A stretch of 64,000 nucleotides of DNA, taken from NCBI RefSeq assembly GCF_021917145.1, contig NW_025814038.1:571045-635044 (forward strand), in the 5' to 3' direction. Under the pieces are notes generated by a model, which searched no databases, was not told the DNA's origin, and saw nothing but the letters and a program-made list of their open reading frames with translations. Below are positions 18,601 to 29,864 of this stretch, in pieces (within the stretch, counting starts at the first letter, position 1; each line of letters begins with the position of its first letter). This DNA is from Hypomesus transpacificus. Its lineage: Eukaryota; Chordata; Actinopteri; Osmeriformes; Osmeridae. The position numbers and the translations under genes are program-made.

Positions 18601-21279
18601 CGGAAGCCTGGAGCGGGGGCAGGGGGGCAGCAGGAGGAGGCAGGGGGAAGAGGGGCAGCAGAGTATTGGAGAGGCTGATAGATAGTTGGTGCACCAGCTC
18701 CAGGTTGGAACTGGTTGACCTGGTGGTAGGCTGGGGTTTACCAGAGAGACAAGAGAGAACAGATGCTGTTAGAAACAGATGGGGCACAGCCAATACAGTT
18801 GACAGTGATTTTAAACATGCATGTTGACAAGTTTAGTTTAACGTAAAAGTCATTTTCTTCGATACAGATCGATACATGCGATTAATCTGAATGTAAAGTC
18901 GTAGGAACATCAGGCAAACAGTGTTTCAGGATAATACATCATGCAGATGAGATCAACATTCTAATCTCAGTTTCTTGAAACTTCTGACAGTGAGTTTGAT
19001 GTTTTGGGGTTGGAAGCCTCACAGGAAAGACTGAAGAAATAAAGGTAGAGGATGTCGTCAGGAAAACCAGCATTCTCTGCATGACAATGCTTGGTGGTTT
19101 AATTTGGGAAATTAAAAGAGGAGAGAATGTGGTTTATCAAAGGGCATTTCAAAGTCTGGAAACTTTGTCCTTTCACTCCAAACCTCCAGGTGGCAGTAGA
19201 AATGCGTGTGACGTTTCCTACTGGGATTTAATTCTGCAAATTCTTGCAAACGAGGACCACACAGTCAAAAATGCCCTTTAAGAGAGCAAGCAGAAAACCT
19301 GGCTCTCTCCGAAACCAGGACTCTGCTGACCTGTGACGGGGGTGCATGGAGACACTTACGCTGGTACTGCTGGGAGTACATGTAGGATGGAGGGGCGGCA
19401 GAGGCCTGGGGTGGAGCTGCTGTTCCCGGGGCCTGCATCCCAAACCTGGGCTGGCCGGCCTCCACCTGCAGACACACAGGAAGACGACTCAGCTCTCAGA
19501 CTGACGGGACGGACGTCCCCGGAGATGGGGCTCCGGTTTGGATCCCCTCCCGCCCCCCTCCCTCCCCCTCCCGCCCCCCTCCCTCCCCCTCCCGCCCCCC
19601 TCCCTCCCCACCTCCCACCCCCTCCCGCCCCCCCCTTCCCCTCCAAACTCGGGGGAAACACAGGGTGGACTGGGTTAGCGAGGGCGGCGTGCCAATGTTA
19701 TCATCTAGGAGGCATTCTTCTGCTGCGTGTCAGAAAATAGTTGTCTCTCCGACGAGGGCGTCCCCTCCTGGAACAGCTTTAGACTCCTGGCTGTGTCCAC
19801 AACATGTGCTGGCTCTGGGGTCTACGCATGAAACAAGGGTGTAACGGGCATGCAGAACAGCTAAGGGACAGGAGGGGAGGGGGGGTAACATCTGCAAGTA
19901 TACGTGTCACATGTGGGACACCTGGGCTCGTCTACAGCCATGCAGGAGGGTCTGGGGGGGGGCTGGCTGAAGGGTGAAGGGTGAGGGGTAGGGCAGACCA
20001 GGGGGAGTATAGGTAGCAGTGAGTTCCGTGGAGGGGGGGGGGGGGGGGTGCATGTGTGTGGGTTTGTATATAGAAGCTGGTCAGAGCCGTGGCGAAGGGG
20101 GTGTGGTCAGTGTACCTTCTGGTCTGAGGCATGGGCTAGTTGAGGAGGAGGAGGGGCACTGGGGAAGCCTGTGGGGGTTTGGTTACTCCAGGAGGTGACA
20201 GTAGTCGCAGACCTCGCCTGGATCACACAGAGACCACACACACACACACCAATGACGGCCACTCAGCAGGTGAGAAACAACCAATAGGGACCCTCCCACA
20301 CAGCCAATCAGCTGTCACGGCCGGAATGGAAGACGCCAGAGGCCCAATGAGGTGGGAGAGGAACACAGATCGAGAGCATCTCCATGAGAAAACAGAACAT
20401 CCCTACTGAAGACAACCCAGGGAGACACAAACGTGGTCAAAACGTTTTTTTTTTTTTTTTAAGGAAATACCTTCAAATTCACGATATATATTCTAAACGA
20501 GAAAGCACACTTCCTTCGAAGTGAGTCGTGTCCCCACCCGATCCGGAACAAAAACCCATAATCAATATCCCTGAGGAATGCAAAGTTCCGTTAAGAAGCA
20601 GTGTTTGGTGTTTTGCCGTGTGTGGTGAAGTAGGAACCTACCGGCTGGTAATACTGAGACTGGGTGGGGCCAGCGCTGGGCACTGGGGCTGGAGCGGGCT
20701 GGGGCACCTGGGGCTGCCCAGGGTTGTAGGTCTGCCTGGGATGGGCTTCTGTCTGCTGGGGAGCAGGGGGCTGTGCCGGGGCCGGGGCTGGGGCCGGGGC
20801 TGGAGGAGCAGTAGCCTGCTGGCCGAGGGCCCGACTGAGGCGTTCGCGAAGCTGCTGCACGGCGGCCTGACGGACGACAAACAGAGCATGTACCCTCAAG
20901 AGGTGCTCAGAACCCAGCAGACGGAGGTAAAGAGGAGGCGTGGTCAGGTCCAGCAGGTTTCCTAGGTAACCCCAGGGGCTACCTGTGCTGACATAGTGTC
21001 GACGCCGTGGTGAGCTGCAGGGTCAGTCGGTTTGTTTACCTGGTTGGTGTTGTCGGGTAGGTAGGCCAGGGCTGTGTCCAGGCTGCCCTGGGAGGCCAGG
21101 AGGCTGGAGTACTGACTCATCTTCTCAGCCAGCAGAGCGCCCACCACCGAGGAACCAGAACCCTGGCTTCGCTCCACCGCCTGGCGCAGCACCACCACCT
21201 TCTCCACCAGGTCCTGACACACACACACACATAAACTTAGCCAGACTCAAAATACACAGGAACACTAGTTGACATAATC

Positions 21280-21316
<37 letters not shown>

Positions 21317-24300
21317 AACACAAACTTAGCCAGACTCGAAATACACAGGAACACTAGTTGACATAATCCAGCACACACACACATACACACACACCTGGAG
21401 GGAGAGCGGGCATTGGCCATCCTGAGCTTTAGTCCAGCAGGAGACCAGCTTCTCCAGGTTACCGGCGCAGATGTAACACAGGCAGGCCTGAGCCTGCAGC
21501 TGGTCCTCCTCTGCTGCCTCCAACCTGGAGCCCATCATACCTGAGGAGAACAGCACCTTCATCACCACCATCACCTTCATCACCACCATCACCACCCTCA
21601 ACCATGACAGACGAAGTTACAGAGGAACGTGGCTTTAGAGACTTGTTCCTGCGCTAGAAAATAGTCAAAGAGACCCGAGAGCTGATTCTAACCACAGAGG
21701 GAGGAGAACTCGTCGGGCTGAGCGTAGGTCATGACTGCAGCCAGAGCTTCTTTCCAGCTCTGCAGGTCGCAGGTCTGCAGCACGTCACGCCAGTCCTTCG
21801 TCACCACGGCGCTGATCAGCTGCAAGAGATGATAGGTCAATCAATAATCAATATACATAGTAAGAAGAAGAAGAATCTAAAATACACAGCAACAACAACA
21901 TTTCTAAACCATCAACCATTTCTATTCACCATCAAGATGTATAATACATACTGTATAAAATACAGTTACACTAACACTGTGGTTAATACTTTAGGTATCG
22001 TTACTAGTCGTTACACAGACGGCTGTAGTGTTTCGGCCGTGTACAAGGCGTTACCTTGGTGATCTTGCTGTGGGTCTTGGTGAAGTACTTTTTCTGCGTC
22101 TTCTCCAGGAGCTCCGCCCCTCCAGCGATGGCAAGTATGATGCTGTCGGCCATGCGGTTGTCGTGGAGACAGAGTTCCACCGCCCCCTCAAAGTCGCCGG
22201 TCAGCAAAGCTTGGGTGATCAGTCCATCTACATCTGCAAATAGAAAAAAAACTGCACCGTCATCCACTGTTGTTGATCGGTTTTATGTGGCAAAGAACAG
22301 GCAAGTTTGTACATTTACATTTATCAGACACTCTTATTCAGAGCGATTTACAGTAAGTACAGGGACATTCCCCCGAGGCAAGTAGTATGACTTGCCTTGC
22401 CCAAGGACACAACGTCATTTGGCACGGTCGGTAATCGAACCGGCAACCTTCTGATTAACAGCTCGATTCCCTGACCCCCTGTTTCCGTACGACCAGGCGG
22501 TACGCTTCATGGCGTTTTCGTCTGATATTTCAGCAAAATACATTTCAACAAGAGAAAAATAAATCATGTTTACCTTGACTGACTCTGAGGTTGATGCCTG
22601 CCTCTACTGAGCCAGGGCCTGTGATTTCTTCCACAGTCTCCTCTGCTGGGCTGCTCTCTGCCTCCACTGGTGCTGCCTCCACTGGTGCTGCCTCCACTGG
22701 TGCCGTCACCTCCTGAGCGACCAGAGAAACGGTCACTTCTGGGGGAAAGGCATCATTTCTCCTCGCCCAATCAGATTACTGGGACCCAGCACTTATTAAG
22801 CCTTATCTTACCATAGATATATGTAATAACAATTCAAATATTGATAATTTTACAACCCAACATTTCACAAACCATTTGTAGCCTATACAAAACAAAACAA
22901 CAGCAACAGATAGGTTCAAGTCAACCCCAGAGAGAAAGATGTTAATGACGAAAATATAATCAAAGCAATAACTAAGAAAGACAATGTGTAATGCAGATAG
23001 TTAGAGTTAAGTAAAAAGCGTACTAAAAAAAGCCACCATGATTCCAATAAAAAAAATTGTTATCATATAAATATTTGATCATATATCGTATCGTAGCATA
23101 TCGTATCGTAGCATATCGTATCATTATCATATCGTATCTTTTTTTTTTCGTATCAAGTATCGTATCGCATGTTTCAGATGGTAAACTCTCTGGGAGTGGA
23201 CTGCGGGGGGTCAGGGGGAGGTACCTCCTCCAGAGGGATCTCCTCCTCCACATGGAGGGGCTCCACAGCACTGGGCTCAGTCTGGACCTCCCCGTCACTC
23301 GCCTCGGGGGTCTCTCCTTCCGGATCCACTTCTGGCTCCAACAACCCTGCCGGAACCTCAGCCTCTGGGGCCGGGGTCTCTTCCGGTTCCACCGCTGGCT
23401 GCAGGTTTGCTGCAGCAATGAGGTCGAACGCTGCCTCGGGGGGGAGGTCAGCTGAGAGGTTGAGGCCGGAGTCCACTAAAGGTGGCAGGCTGATCGGGGG
23501 AGCCGGGTCCAACTCGGCTACTGGTTGCAGGTTAAGTGATGGTGTGGGATCAAAATCAGGCAATAGCTGTAGACCGAGGGAGGACGCAGGGTCGAAGTCG
23601 GGAACTGGCTGTAAGTTGACTGAATTAGTGAGGTCCAACTGAGGCACAGGCTGTAGCAAGTCAACTTGAGGCGTCACGCCAAACTGATCGAATACAGAAG
23701 CAGGCTGCTGCAGGTCAATGTGGTCAAACTGAGAAAGTGGCTGCAGATTCACAGGAGGTTCAAGATCAAACCCGGTGACAGACAGCAGCTCAGCAGAGGC
23801 ACAGAGACTGGGGGTAGAGAGGCTAGGGTCAGGCTGGATTTGGAGAAGGGCAGCGGGCGCTAGCGCAGGGTCAATGCTGAGGTCCAGGAGAGGAGCAGAA
23901 TGAGGGGCAAGCACAGGAGCAGTGAGGTCACTAGCGAGGAGGAGGTCATAATTTGAATCAAGCTGGAAACCAGGCTCAATCAGAAATTCAGAGGGAAATT
24001 TGACAACAGGTTCTGGTGCAGGAGGTTGGGAGGCAAATTCAACAACAGGTTCTGGTGCAGGAGGTTGGGAGGCAAATTCAACAACAGGTTCTGGTGCAGG
24101 AGGTTGGGAGGCAAATTCAACGACAGGTTCTGGTGCAGGAGGTTGGGAGGCAAATTCAACAACAGGTTCTGGTGCAGGAGGTTGGGAGGCAAATTCAATG
24201 ACAGGTTCTGGTGCAGGAGGTTGGGATGGAACTTCAACTACAAGTTCTGGTGCAGGAGGTTGGGAGGGAAGTTCAACAGATTGTAGGACAGGAGGGTGGA

Positions 24301-27300
24301 GGTTGACTTGGGGAACAGCGTTGAGCCCAGGATCAGGACTGAGTCCAGTAACAGCAGCAGCAGCAGAGGGAGGCTTCAGCAGGTTTGAACAGCAGGAAAG
24401 AGGGAGGGAGGAGGCCGGATTCACAGAGCATTCAGCACAGAAAAGGCCTTGGGTTTACATTAAATCATAATCACGGAGATACAATCACTCAAGTAATAGA
24501 AGAGATTGTAAAAAGATTAGGCTTAATTCCAACCAAAATGTTGAATTTCGTCAAAGTAATCTTTGGTAAAAAAACACTTCTCTTACATTTTTGTCTGTGT
24601 GTTGATATGTGCTTTTTTAGATGTATATAAAAACTGTGTAACTAGTTCTTCAGATCGTATCCTCAGGAGGATATTGTTATTCTTACAGTGTTTGTGACAG
24701 GTTCCTTTATCGATTCAAGCAGTGAGAGAAGTATTTTTTCCAGATTTATGTCCAGCAAATAAATCATTGATGAGCAAAAGGAAATGCAAAAATCACCCAA
24801 GACACTAAGCAGACGGAGATTTTTCACAAAACTTTAGTTTACAGATTATGTTCCCTCTGGTCAGGAACAAGTCATTTTGTAAGACAACTTTAACTTCCTC
24901 AAATTGTTGTGTTTTGCAACACCCTTTGCACACGGCTTCATAAACCAGACTACGTTGACAAAACAAAACATTTTAGGCTAAAGAGGAATCGTTTAAGTAT
25001 GTAACCACCCTGTGTAGAGAGGTTACTGTGTGTATTAAGAGCAAAGCTATGACACCTTACCTTCTCTGGCTGAACAGGTTTCTCTTCTAGTGCTGCTGCT
25101 ATCTGCACACAAGCACAGCACAAGTAACTGGGTCTGTCAAGTCAATTAATGCAAATCTCTAAACCCCCTAAAAAGTCAGGTAGCAACAAGTCACTCTGGA
25201 TTCAATCTGTGGACAATCTCACTGAAATGAGGAAATAACTATTACTTTTAAGGACTGGTTTGTGAATACTCACCTTTAAAGCTAGTTCTTCCTTCTTGTA
25301 GCCTAGAAGCTCCAAGTATTTACCCCGAGCATCATCCTCAAAGTTCACCTGGGAACACAAAACGTTTTACGTTATTCTCCGCTTTCTACAATAAGCCATC
25401 GTGCCACAATTCACATACAAAGTCACTTTATGATTTACAACTCCCACCTTTAGGAAAGACCAGATTGTTCTCTCAAACTCGTTCTGGGCTGCTGCGATCT
25501 TCGCCTCACAAAAATCGACAAAGTTCCCGGAGCTGAGAGTCATCTGTAGCTGGCCTGACCTCTTTAAGAAGGCCGTCTCTGTGACGACCTGGCTGACGTG
25601 AACCAAGTGTGCTGTGGTCTGCTGTGGTTGCTGTGGGTTTAGCTTCAGGTTCTCCAAAGACACCAGCTTCCCACCAAACTACACAAGACACAAGCGACCA
25701 CAGTGAGATGATACTGTCAGCTTGAAGCAGGTGTTGTGGGAGAGTTTGTTCATCAGGCAGTGTTGGCATGAGTGAAAAAGGTAAACAAATAGAACTCAGA
25801 ACTCACAGCGAAGGAGGCACCAACAGGCCTACGGATCCATTTCGGGGGCTTCTTCAGGGGGGTGATTGTGACAGGGGCAGCGGGGGTCTGGGGCATCTGA
25901 AGAGGGGGCAATGTCTGGCCCGTCCCAAACGGATCCATGTTCCCAAACGAGGAAGTGATCTGGAAAAAAGAGACCCAGTGCCCAGTCAACCTTAAGACAA
26001 GCAAAAACCTCTAAACGCCTGGAAAACACAACAAAATGTTAACCAGATTTATCCGTCTGGATTTGAATGTCTTTTTTTTCCTTCCACAACTGCTCCACCA
26101 CCCACCTGGTCTGCCTGCCTCTGGGTATGGGCCTGGCTGCTGCCCCCCATGATGGAGTAAATGCCGATGTGTCCGTCAAAAGCTGCGGCCGAGAGCACCG
26201 CAGGGTTCCTGGGACACCACTGGATGTCGAAGCACCACTGGGTGCTGGTGGGCAGCTCGTACAGAACCTGTGGAAACACCACCAAGAAGGTCCCCGATGC
26301 GTCAGAGAAGTGAGGGCATACTTGCGGTGAAGCAGGACCTCTCCTACAAAGCTCTTGATTTCAACGGGTTTGTGAGGTTGAGAAGAGGAGGGTTAAGAGT
26401 TTTGAATCTCACCTCAGCAGTGTTGGGGTTCCAGCACAGAATCCTGTTGTCCTTTCCACAACTCAGAAGCAGTTCAGGGTCAGCCAAACTCCAGGCAATA
26501 GCAAGGACACCCCTATACAAATGGACAGACGCCAACACTTCCTAAGTACCGCCATATTACAAAGATCACACAACAACTCACGCTAGGTTACACGCTACGG
26601 ACACCTTTCTGGTAGGAATAAACTATGCTCAGGTTTACCTCGTGTGGTTCTCCAGGATCTTGAAAGGAGAGGTGGCGAAACGCAAGTCCCACATCTGAAT
26701 GACAGGCATGCGGTCGTCCTCTGACGCCAGCACTAGCTGCGTGGCCACTTCCGGGTTCCAGGCCAACCCGGAGCAATGCATCTGGGGAATGCAAGCGCAC
26801 GCTCAAACGCCACGCTCAAACGCCACTCACGCACACGGGGTCAGAACCACCCAAGGTGATTCCCCCCTAAAAGATCCATCCTCCCACAAGGACACACGGA
26901 CGAGACCAGGAAGCGAAGGAAACGAAACGGCAGACGCCCCCCCCCTCACACTTACCCTGTTGCTATGGTCGCTAACTTTGATGATGAGGTCGTTCTTGCG
27001 GAGGTCCCAGACGGAGGCTCGTCCGCTGGGGCTGGCGGAGGCCAGGATGTGTTGCACCTGTCGGTTCCACGCCACACAGCTGATGTCCTCCAGGGGCTGT
27101 TCAAACACACACCGACCACACACCAACGGTCAAACAATCGCACAGGGTGGGCAATAGCGGACCCTCCTGGAGAATATACGTACACACACACAAAAAAATG
27201 ATGGATAAAGTAACAAGAGATTTGGAGAATGTCTGTTACCTGAGTTTTAGGTCCCGGAGTCATCGGAGATCCAAAGTTATTCAGGTCCCAGATGTAAATT

Positions 27301-28321
27301 TCCGATTCATTCCCACCTGAGGCAACCAGGTTTGTCTGTTTGACAGAAGAAAGAGAGCCTTGGTTAGCGGTAGCACTTGTAAAATATCAGTAAGACCAGG
27401 TCAACATAGGCCCGATGTCTGTCTGTGGTCTGGAAGGAACTGAGCACACCTGAAAGGAGTTGACGTCCAAGGCTCTCACGGGGCCCGTGTGCTTGTTACT
27501 CTGGGTGATGATCACATCGCTGTCCCCAGCTACGATCTTGGCAGGGTCGTACAGGATCACGTCCCCATTTTCTCCCCCTGCGATCAGGACTCCAGATGGG
27601 TGACTCCCTTCCATCCCATGGGGACCCCACACCAGTTTGTGATATCTGGGTAAAAAAAACAAAGATGTGAGAGCAGTGCAGATCCAGGAAGTGTGTATGT
27701 TGATTAACTGTGTGATGATTATCTGCTAGGCTGGATGTGTGTGTGTGTGTAGTAGCCAGGGGTGCGGGTTTCGTTACACATTTGTTACACACTTTTGAAA
27801 AACTACAAATCTGTGCGCCCACGCTGTCATTCTTTTTCCAAAGAAAATTATTCTCAATAGCCGCATCTTCAGTCATTAAAAGTTAAGAGTTGTCCTTGCC
27901 ACATTTGAAAACAAACATGCTCCCCTGGTGGCCTACCTATGAGAGGAGGAGTAGGTTCCACAGGACTTCATGTCCAGAGAGGGCTCGGCCAAGTCCAGCT
28001 CAAAGATCTCCAACGAGGCATTGGTGCTAAAGCTGGCATCTAGCTGTTGGGCTGAAGTACCTAAACAACCAGCATAAAGGTGGCTCACTGTAAAACGGGT
28101 AGAAAACTCAAAATAACAACTGAATACGGAATGTTGCAATCTTCATCGTGGATGAGTGTGTTCTTCATGTGAGAGGAGTAGAAAAGAAGTTGAATGTTAG
28201 AAAAACTAGCTAGAGCCTGTCTAAAAGGCCTAGGTTACATACCCGCTGCCAAGTACACTGGATGTTGCTGTGCAGGACTCCAGCTCTGGATCGCCGTGCG
28301 ATTGATCTCTTTGAGCTTCAT
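15612..28321 (-). CDS. sec31a: COPII outer-coat protein Sec31A, 27 constitutive coding exons plus one cassette exon
   Basis: Coding exons from the N-terminus: 28321-28243, 28060-27937, 27645-27450, 27335-27240, 27096-26956, 26781-26639, 26512-26413, 26267-26106, 25959-25807, 25678-25448, 25348-25274, 25102-25061, 24373-23225, 22712-22574, 22233-22055, 21819-21693, 21540-21395, 21213-21040, 20866-20642, 20217-20116, 19465-19360, 18730-18332, 17011-16953, 16732-16484, 16358-16239, 15996-15925 and 15791-15612. All junctions keep phase: 1655 codons, or 1667 with the cassette exon 17798-17763. Sec31 with Sec13 forms the outer cage of COPII vesicles at ER exit sites and boosts Sar1 GTP hydrolysis by Sec23. 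In order: WD40 propeller (about 1-347), linker (348-943, grossly enlarged by the 383-codon exon), ancestral coatomer helical element (about 944-1180), Pro-rich region with the [12 protein letters not shown] active fragment, and a C-terminal helical domain ending LTQANRLGV. Human SEC31A is about 1220 residues; nearly all the excess is the one large exon. Confidence 0.95.
17763..17798 (-). other. sec31a: Candidate 36-nt cassette exon of sec31a
   Basis: On the minus strand a good acceptor (TTCCACAG) is followed by 36 bases and the donor GTGAAT. The phase is 1 in and 1 out, so inclusion adds exactly 12 residues ([12 protein letters not shown]) and keeps frame. The insert would fall between SQRTG and [11 protein letters not shown], directly before the Trp-Asn fragment that in Sec31 contacts Sec23/Sar1. 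I have not recognised this exon from human SEC31A, so its use is inferred from splice sites, phase and open frame only. Confidence 0.6.
19540..19636. repeat. C-rich minisatellite in a sec31a intron
   Basis: The unit is about 20 bases (CTCCCGCCCCCCTCCCTCCC on plus), present in several imperfect copies. It lies between the exons 19465-19360 and 20217-20116. Confidence 0.75.
21232..21394. repeat. 89-bp tandem duplication with (CA)n filling a sec31a intron
   Basis: AAACTTAGCCAGACTC begins at 21233 and again at 21322. The two copies agree over about 58 bases with one difference, and each runs into a CA repeat. Together they make up nearly all of the 181-base intron between the exons 21540-21395 and 21213-21040, which suggests a very recent slippage-type duplication. 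Confidence 0.85.
22310..22481 (-). mobile_element. tRNA-derived SINE in sec31a intron
   Basis: This is a reverse-oriented copy of the SINE seen at 3916 and 39083, with the shared tail (TTTACATTTATCAGACACTC side) and the GTCCTTGGGCAAGG body. It occupies about half of the 340-base intron between exons 22712-22574 and 22233-22055. The tail carries a small deletion relative to the other copies. Confidence 0.8.
23079..23172. repeat. TATCG-rich simple repeat next to the large sec31a exon
   Basis: The words ATCGTATCGTAGCAT and ATCGTATC repeat over about 90 bases. The tract lies about 50 bases downstream (in gene sense) of the donor at 23224 of the large exon. Confidence 0.7.
23225..24373 (-). other. 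sec31a: Giant 383-codon repeat-rich exon of sec31a
   Basis: The acceptor is a polypyrimidine stretch ending GCTGAAG, and the donor is GAG|GTACCT. The phase is 0 in and 0 out. The flanking exons (25102-25061 and 22712-22574) are also phase 0 here, so this exon can be skipped without a frameshift. The translation is Pro-, Glu- and Asp-rich and low-complexity. First come seven 13-residue repeats ([13 protein letters not shown] type), then a looser repeat of the form [13 protein letters not shown] in about six to eight copies, then an acidic tail. The matching linker in human SEC31A is only about 70 residues. Confidence 0.85.
24004..24276 (-). repeat. sec31a: 39-bp coding minisatellite, seven copies, in sec31a
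   Basis: The plus-strand core GGTTCTGGTGCAGGAGGTTG recurs every 39 bases from 24009 to 24243. Copies 1-5 are nearly identical; copies 6 and 7 diverge. Because 39 is a multiple of three, the protein gains whole 13-residue units, and several other frames also stay open. Copy-number variation between individuals would be expected. Confidence 0.93.
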
Positions 28322-28956
28322 CCTAAATGAACAGAACATTACGTTTTCCAATCATAACGACTATTGTCAAACATGCTACTAACTTGACTTTAACCTGTAT
28401 TACATTAGTACACATATCGTTTGTGTTTGCAGATACAACATGCCCGCACTGGGTTATAAAACTACTGGTAGTTAAAGGTAACTAACATGCTAAGATGAAG
28501 GGAGAGTCTATAGGGGGCAAAGGTGTATTTAATTGAGGCCACAACCTGAATCGATTTTGCGAAATGTCATTCTTCATTTAAGTAACATTAATTACCAACT
28601 CATACGATACTATAGCACGAAGACATAGTTTAGTCAATGGGCTATACCTAGGTAGTTATTAATTGTACGCTACGTACGTAAGCCAGAGACTTAAGTTTGC
28701 TAGCTACATAAGCCACGCTTTACTATGTAGCATAGCCTCTGTAACTACAAATTCTGACATTCTTGGACAGCAATGACAAAGCGGCAATGACAAATTAATG
28801 TACAAAATGTACAGTATTTAGCAATGTAATGTATTGCAGCTGCAATTTCCTTCAATGAGCGATATGCAGCCATAAGTCAAATAGCTAAGCTAGCTACACA
28901 GCTTCATAGAAAAAACAAACGGTTATTTGCTCATACTTGGCTTCGGATTCACTTAC

Positions 28957-29240
28957 TTTCCCAAGTCTGTTCCTTCTTACAACGTAAACACACACATAAA
29001 AACAAATGACATGCAACTTTTCTTCGCTGGAGTCCCTTTGTGATTATTTAAATGTCACCAAACGAAGAGGACCGCTGCCGGCTGTAAACTGGATACAATT
29101 CCACGTCCCCACACTGCCCTCCATCAACGTGGCATAATAGTCCCCTCCTCCAAAGTAGTAAGCAAACCCTTTCCGGTGGACGTGGGCCTGAACATTTTGT
29201 ACCAGTAAACATTCTTCATGTACGGTAGATTCAACCATTG
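28957..29240 (-). promoter_or_regulatory. sec31a: Likely sec31a 5' UTR exon and promoter region
   Basis: A strong minus-strand donor (GAAA|GTAAGTG) lies at 28957/28956, upstream of the first coding exon, whose acceptor is just above the ATG at 28321. This fits a non-coding first exon ending at 28957. A 64-codon open frame runs on the same strand at 29238-29044. It has no known domain and is more likely chance or an upstream frame than a gene. Confidence 0.4.
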
Positions 29241-29864
29241 AATCTAGCGTGACATTGCATTCTTTAAATGGTTATGGAGGTAGTAAAGACAAAGATGGAT
29301 ATTAGAACGTAGTCAGATTTCCCGTGTTTTGATATTGCACATTACACTCGGGGTTAACTCAACTCCGCTCCTTAAGTAATAGCACAACATTAAAGTAGTT
29401 GCACCTACATTCCCTACAAAGTATCATTAAAATGCTAAAGTATATAAATATACCAAAACGTCATGTGGTCAGGGCTTTGCAGACCTTGCCACACGTGGTT
29501 ATGCACAAACATGAAAGCAACGACACAAGAACTTAAAAAAAAAACATGTTTTTATTGTCACGAAGAGGTCAATAGGAGAACAGGTTTCTGGCACCTCAGG
29601 TCTAGTTGGACATCCCACTTTCATTTATCTGTTAGGGACATGAAGAAGAATGTCAATTTTTTTTTTTTTTACAAACATGGGTTATGTTACCGAAATGTAA
29701 GGTAGACTGCACCCTCATTTATGAACAAATTAATCTTTCCCAAACATGTGAATAGGTCAGATGGGTAGTGATTGATCTAATCATTGGGACAGTCAACTTC
29801 CACTTTGAATAAATCCAATTACCTTCCACATTTGAAAGTAATGTCTACATACCTTGGACATAAC

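Noticed and set aside
24000-24470. Plus-strand open frames across the 39-bp repeat
   Set aside because: They are shadows of the sec31a exon. The minus-strand frame joins in phase with its neighbours and matches the gene.
29044-29238. 64-codon minus-strand frame upstream of sec31a
   Set aside because: It has no domain or splice support and probably lies in the sec31a promoter or 5' UTR; kept only as a remark there.
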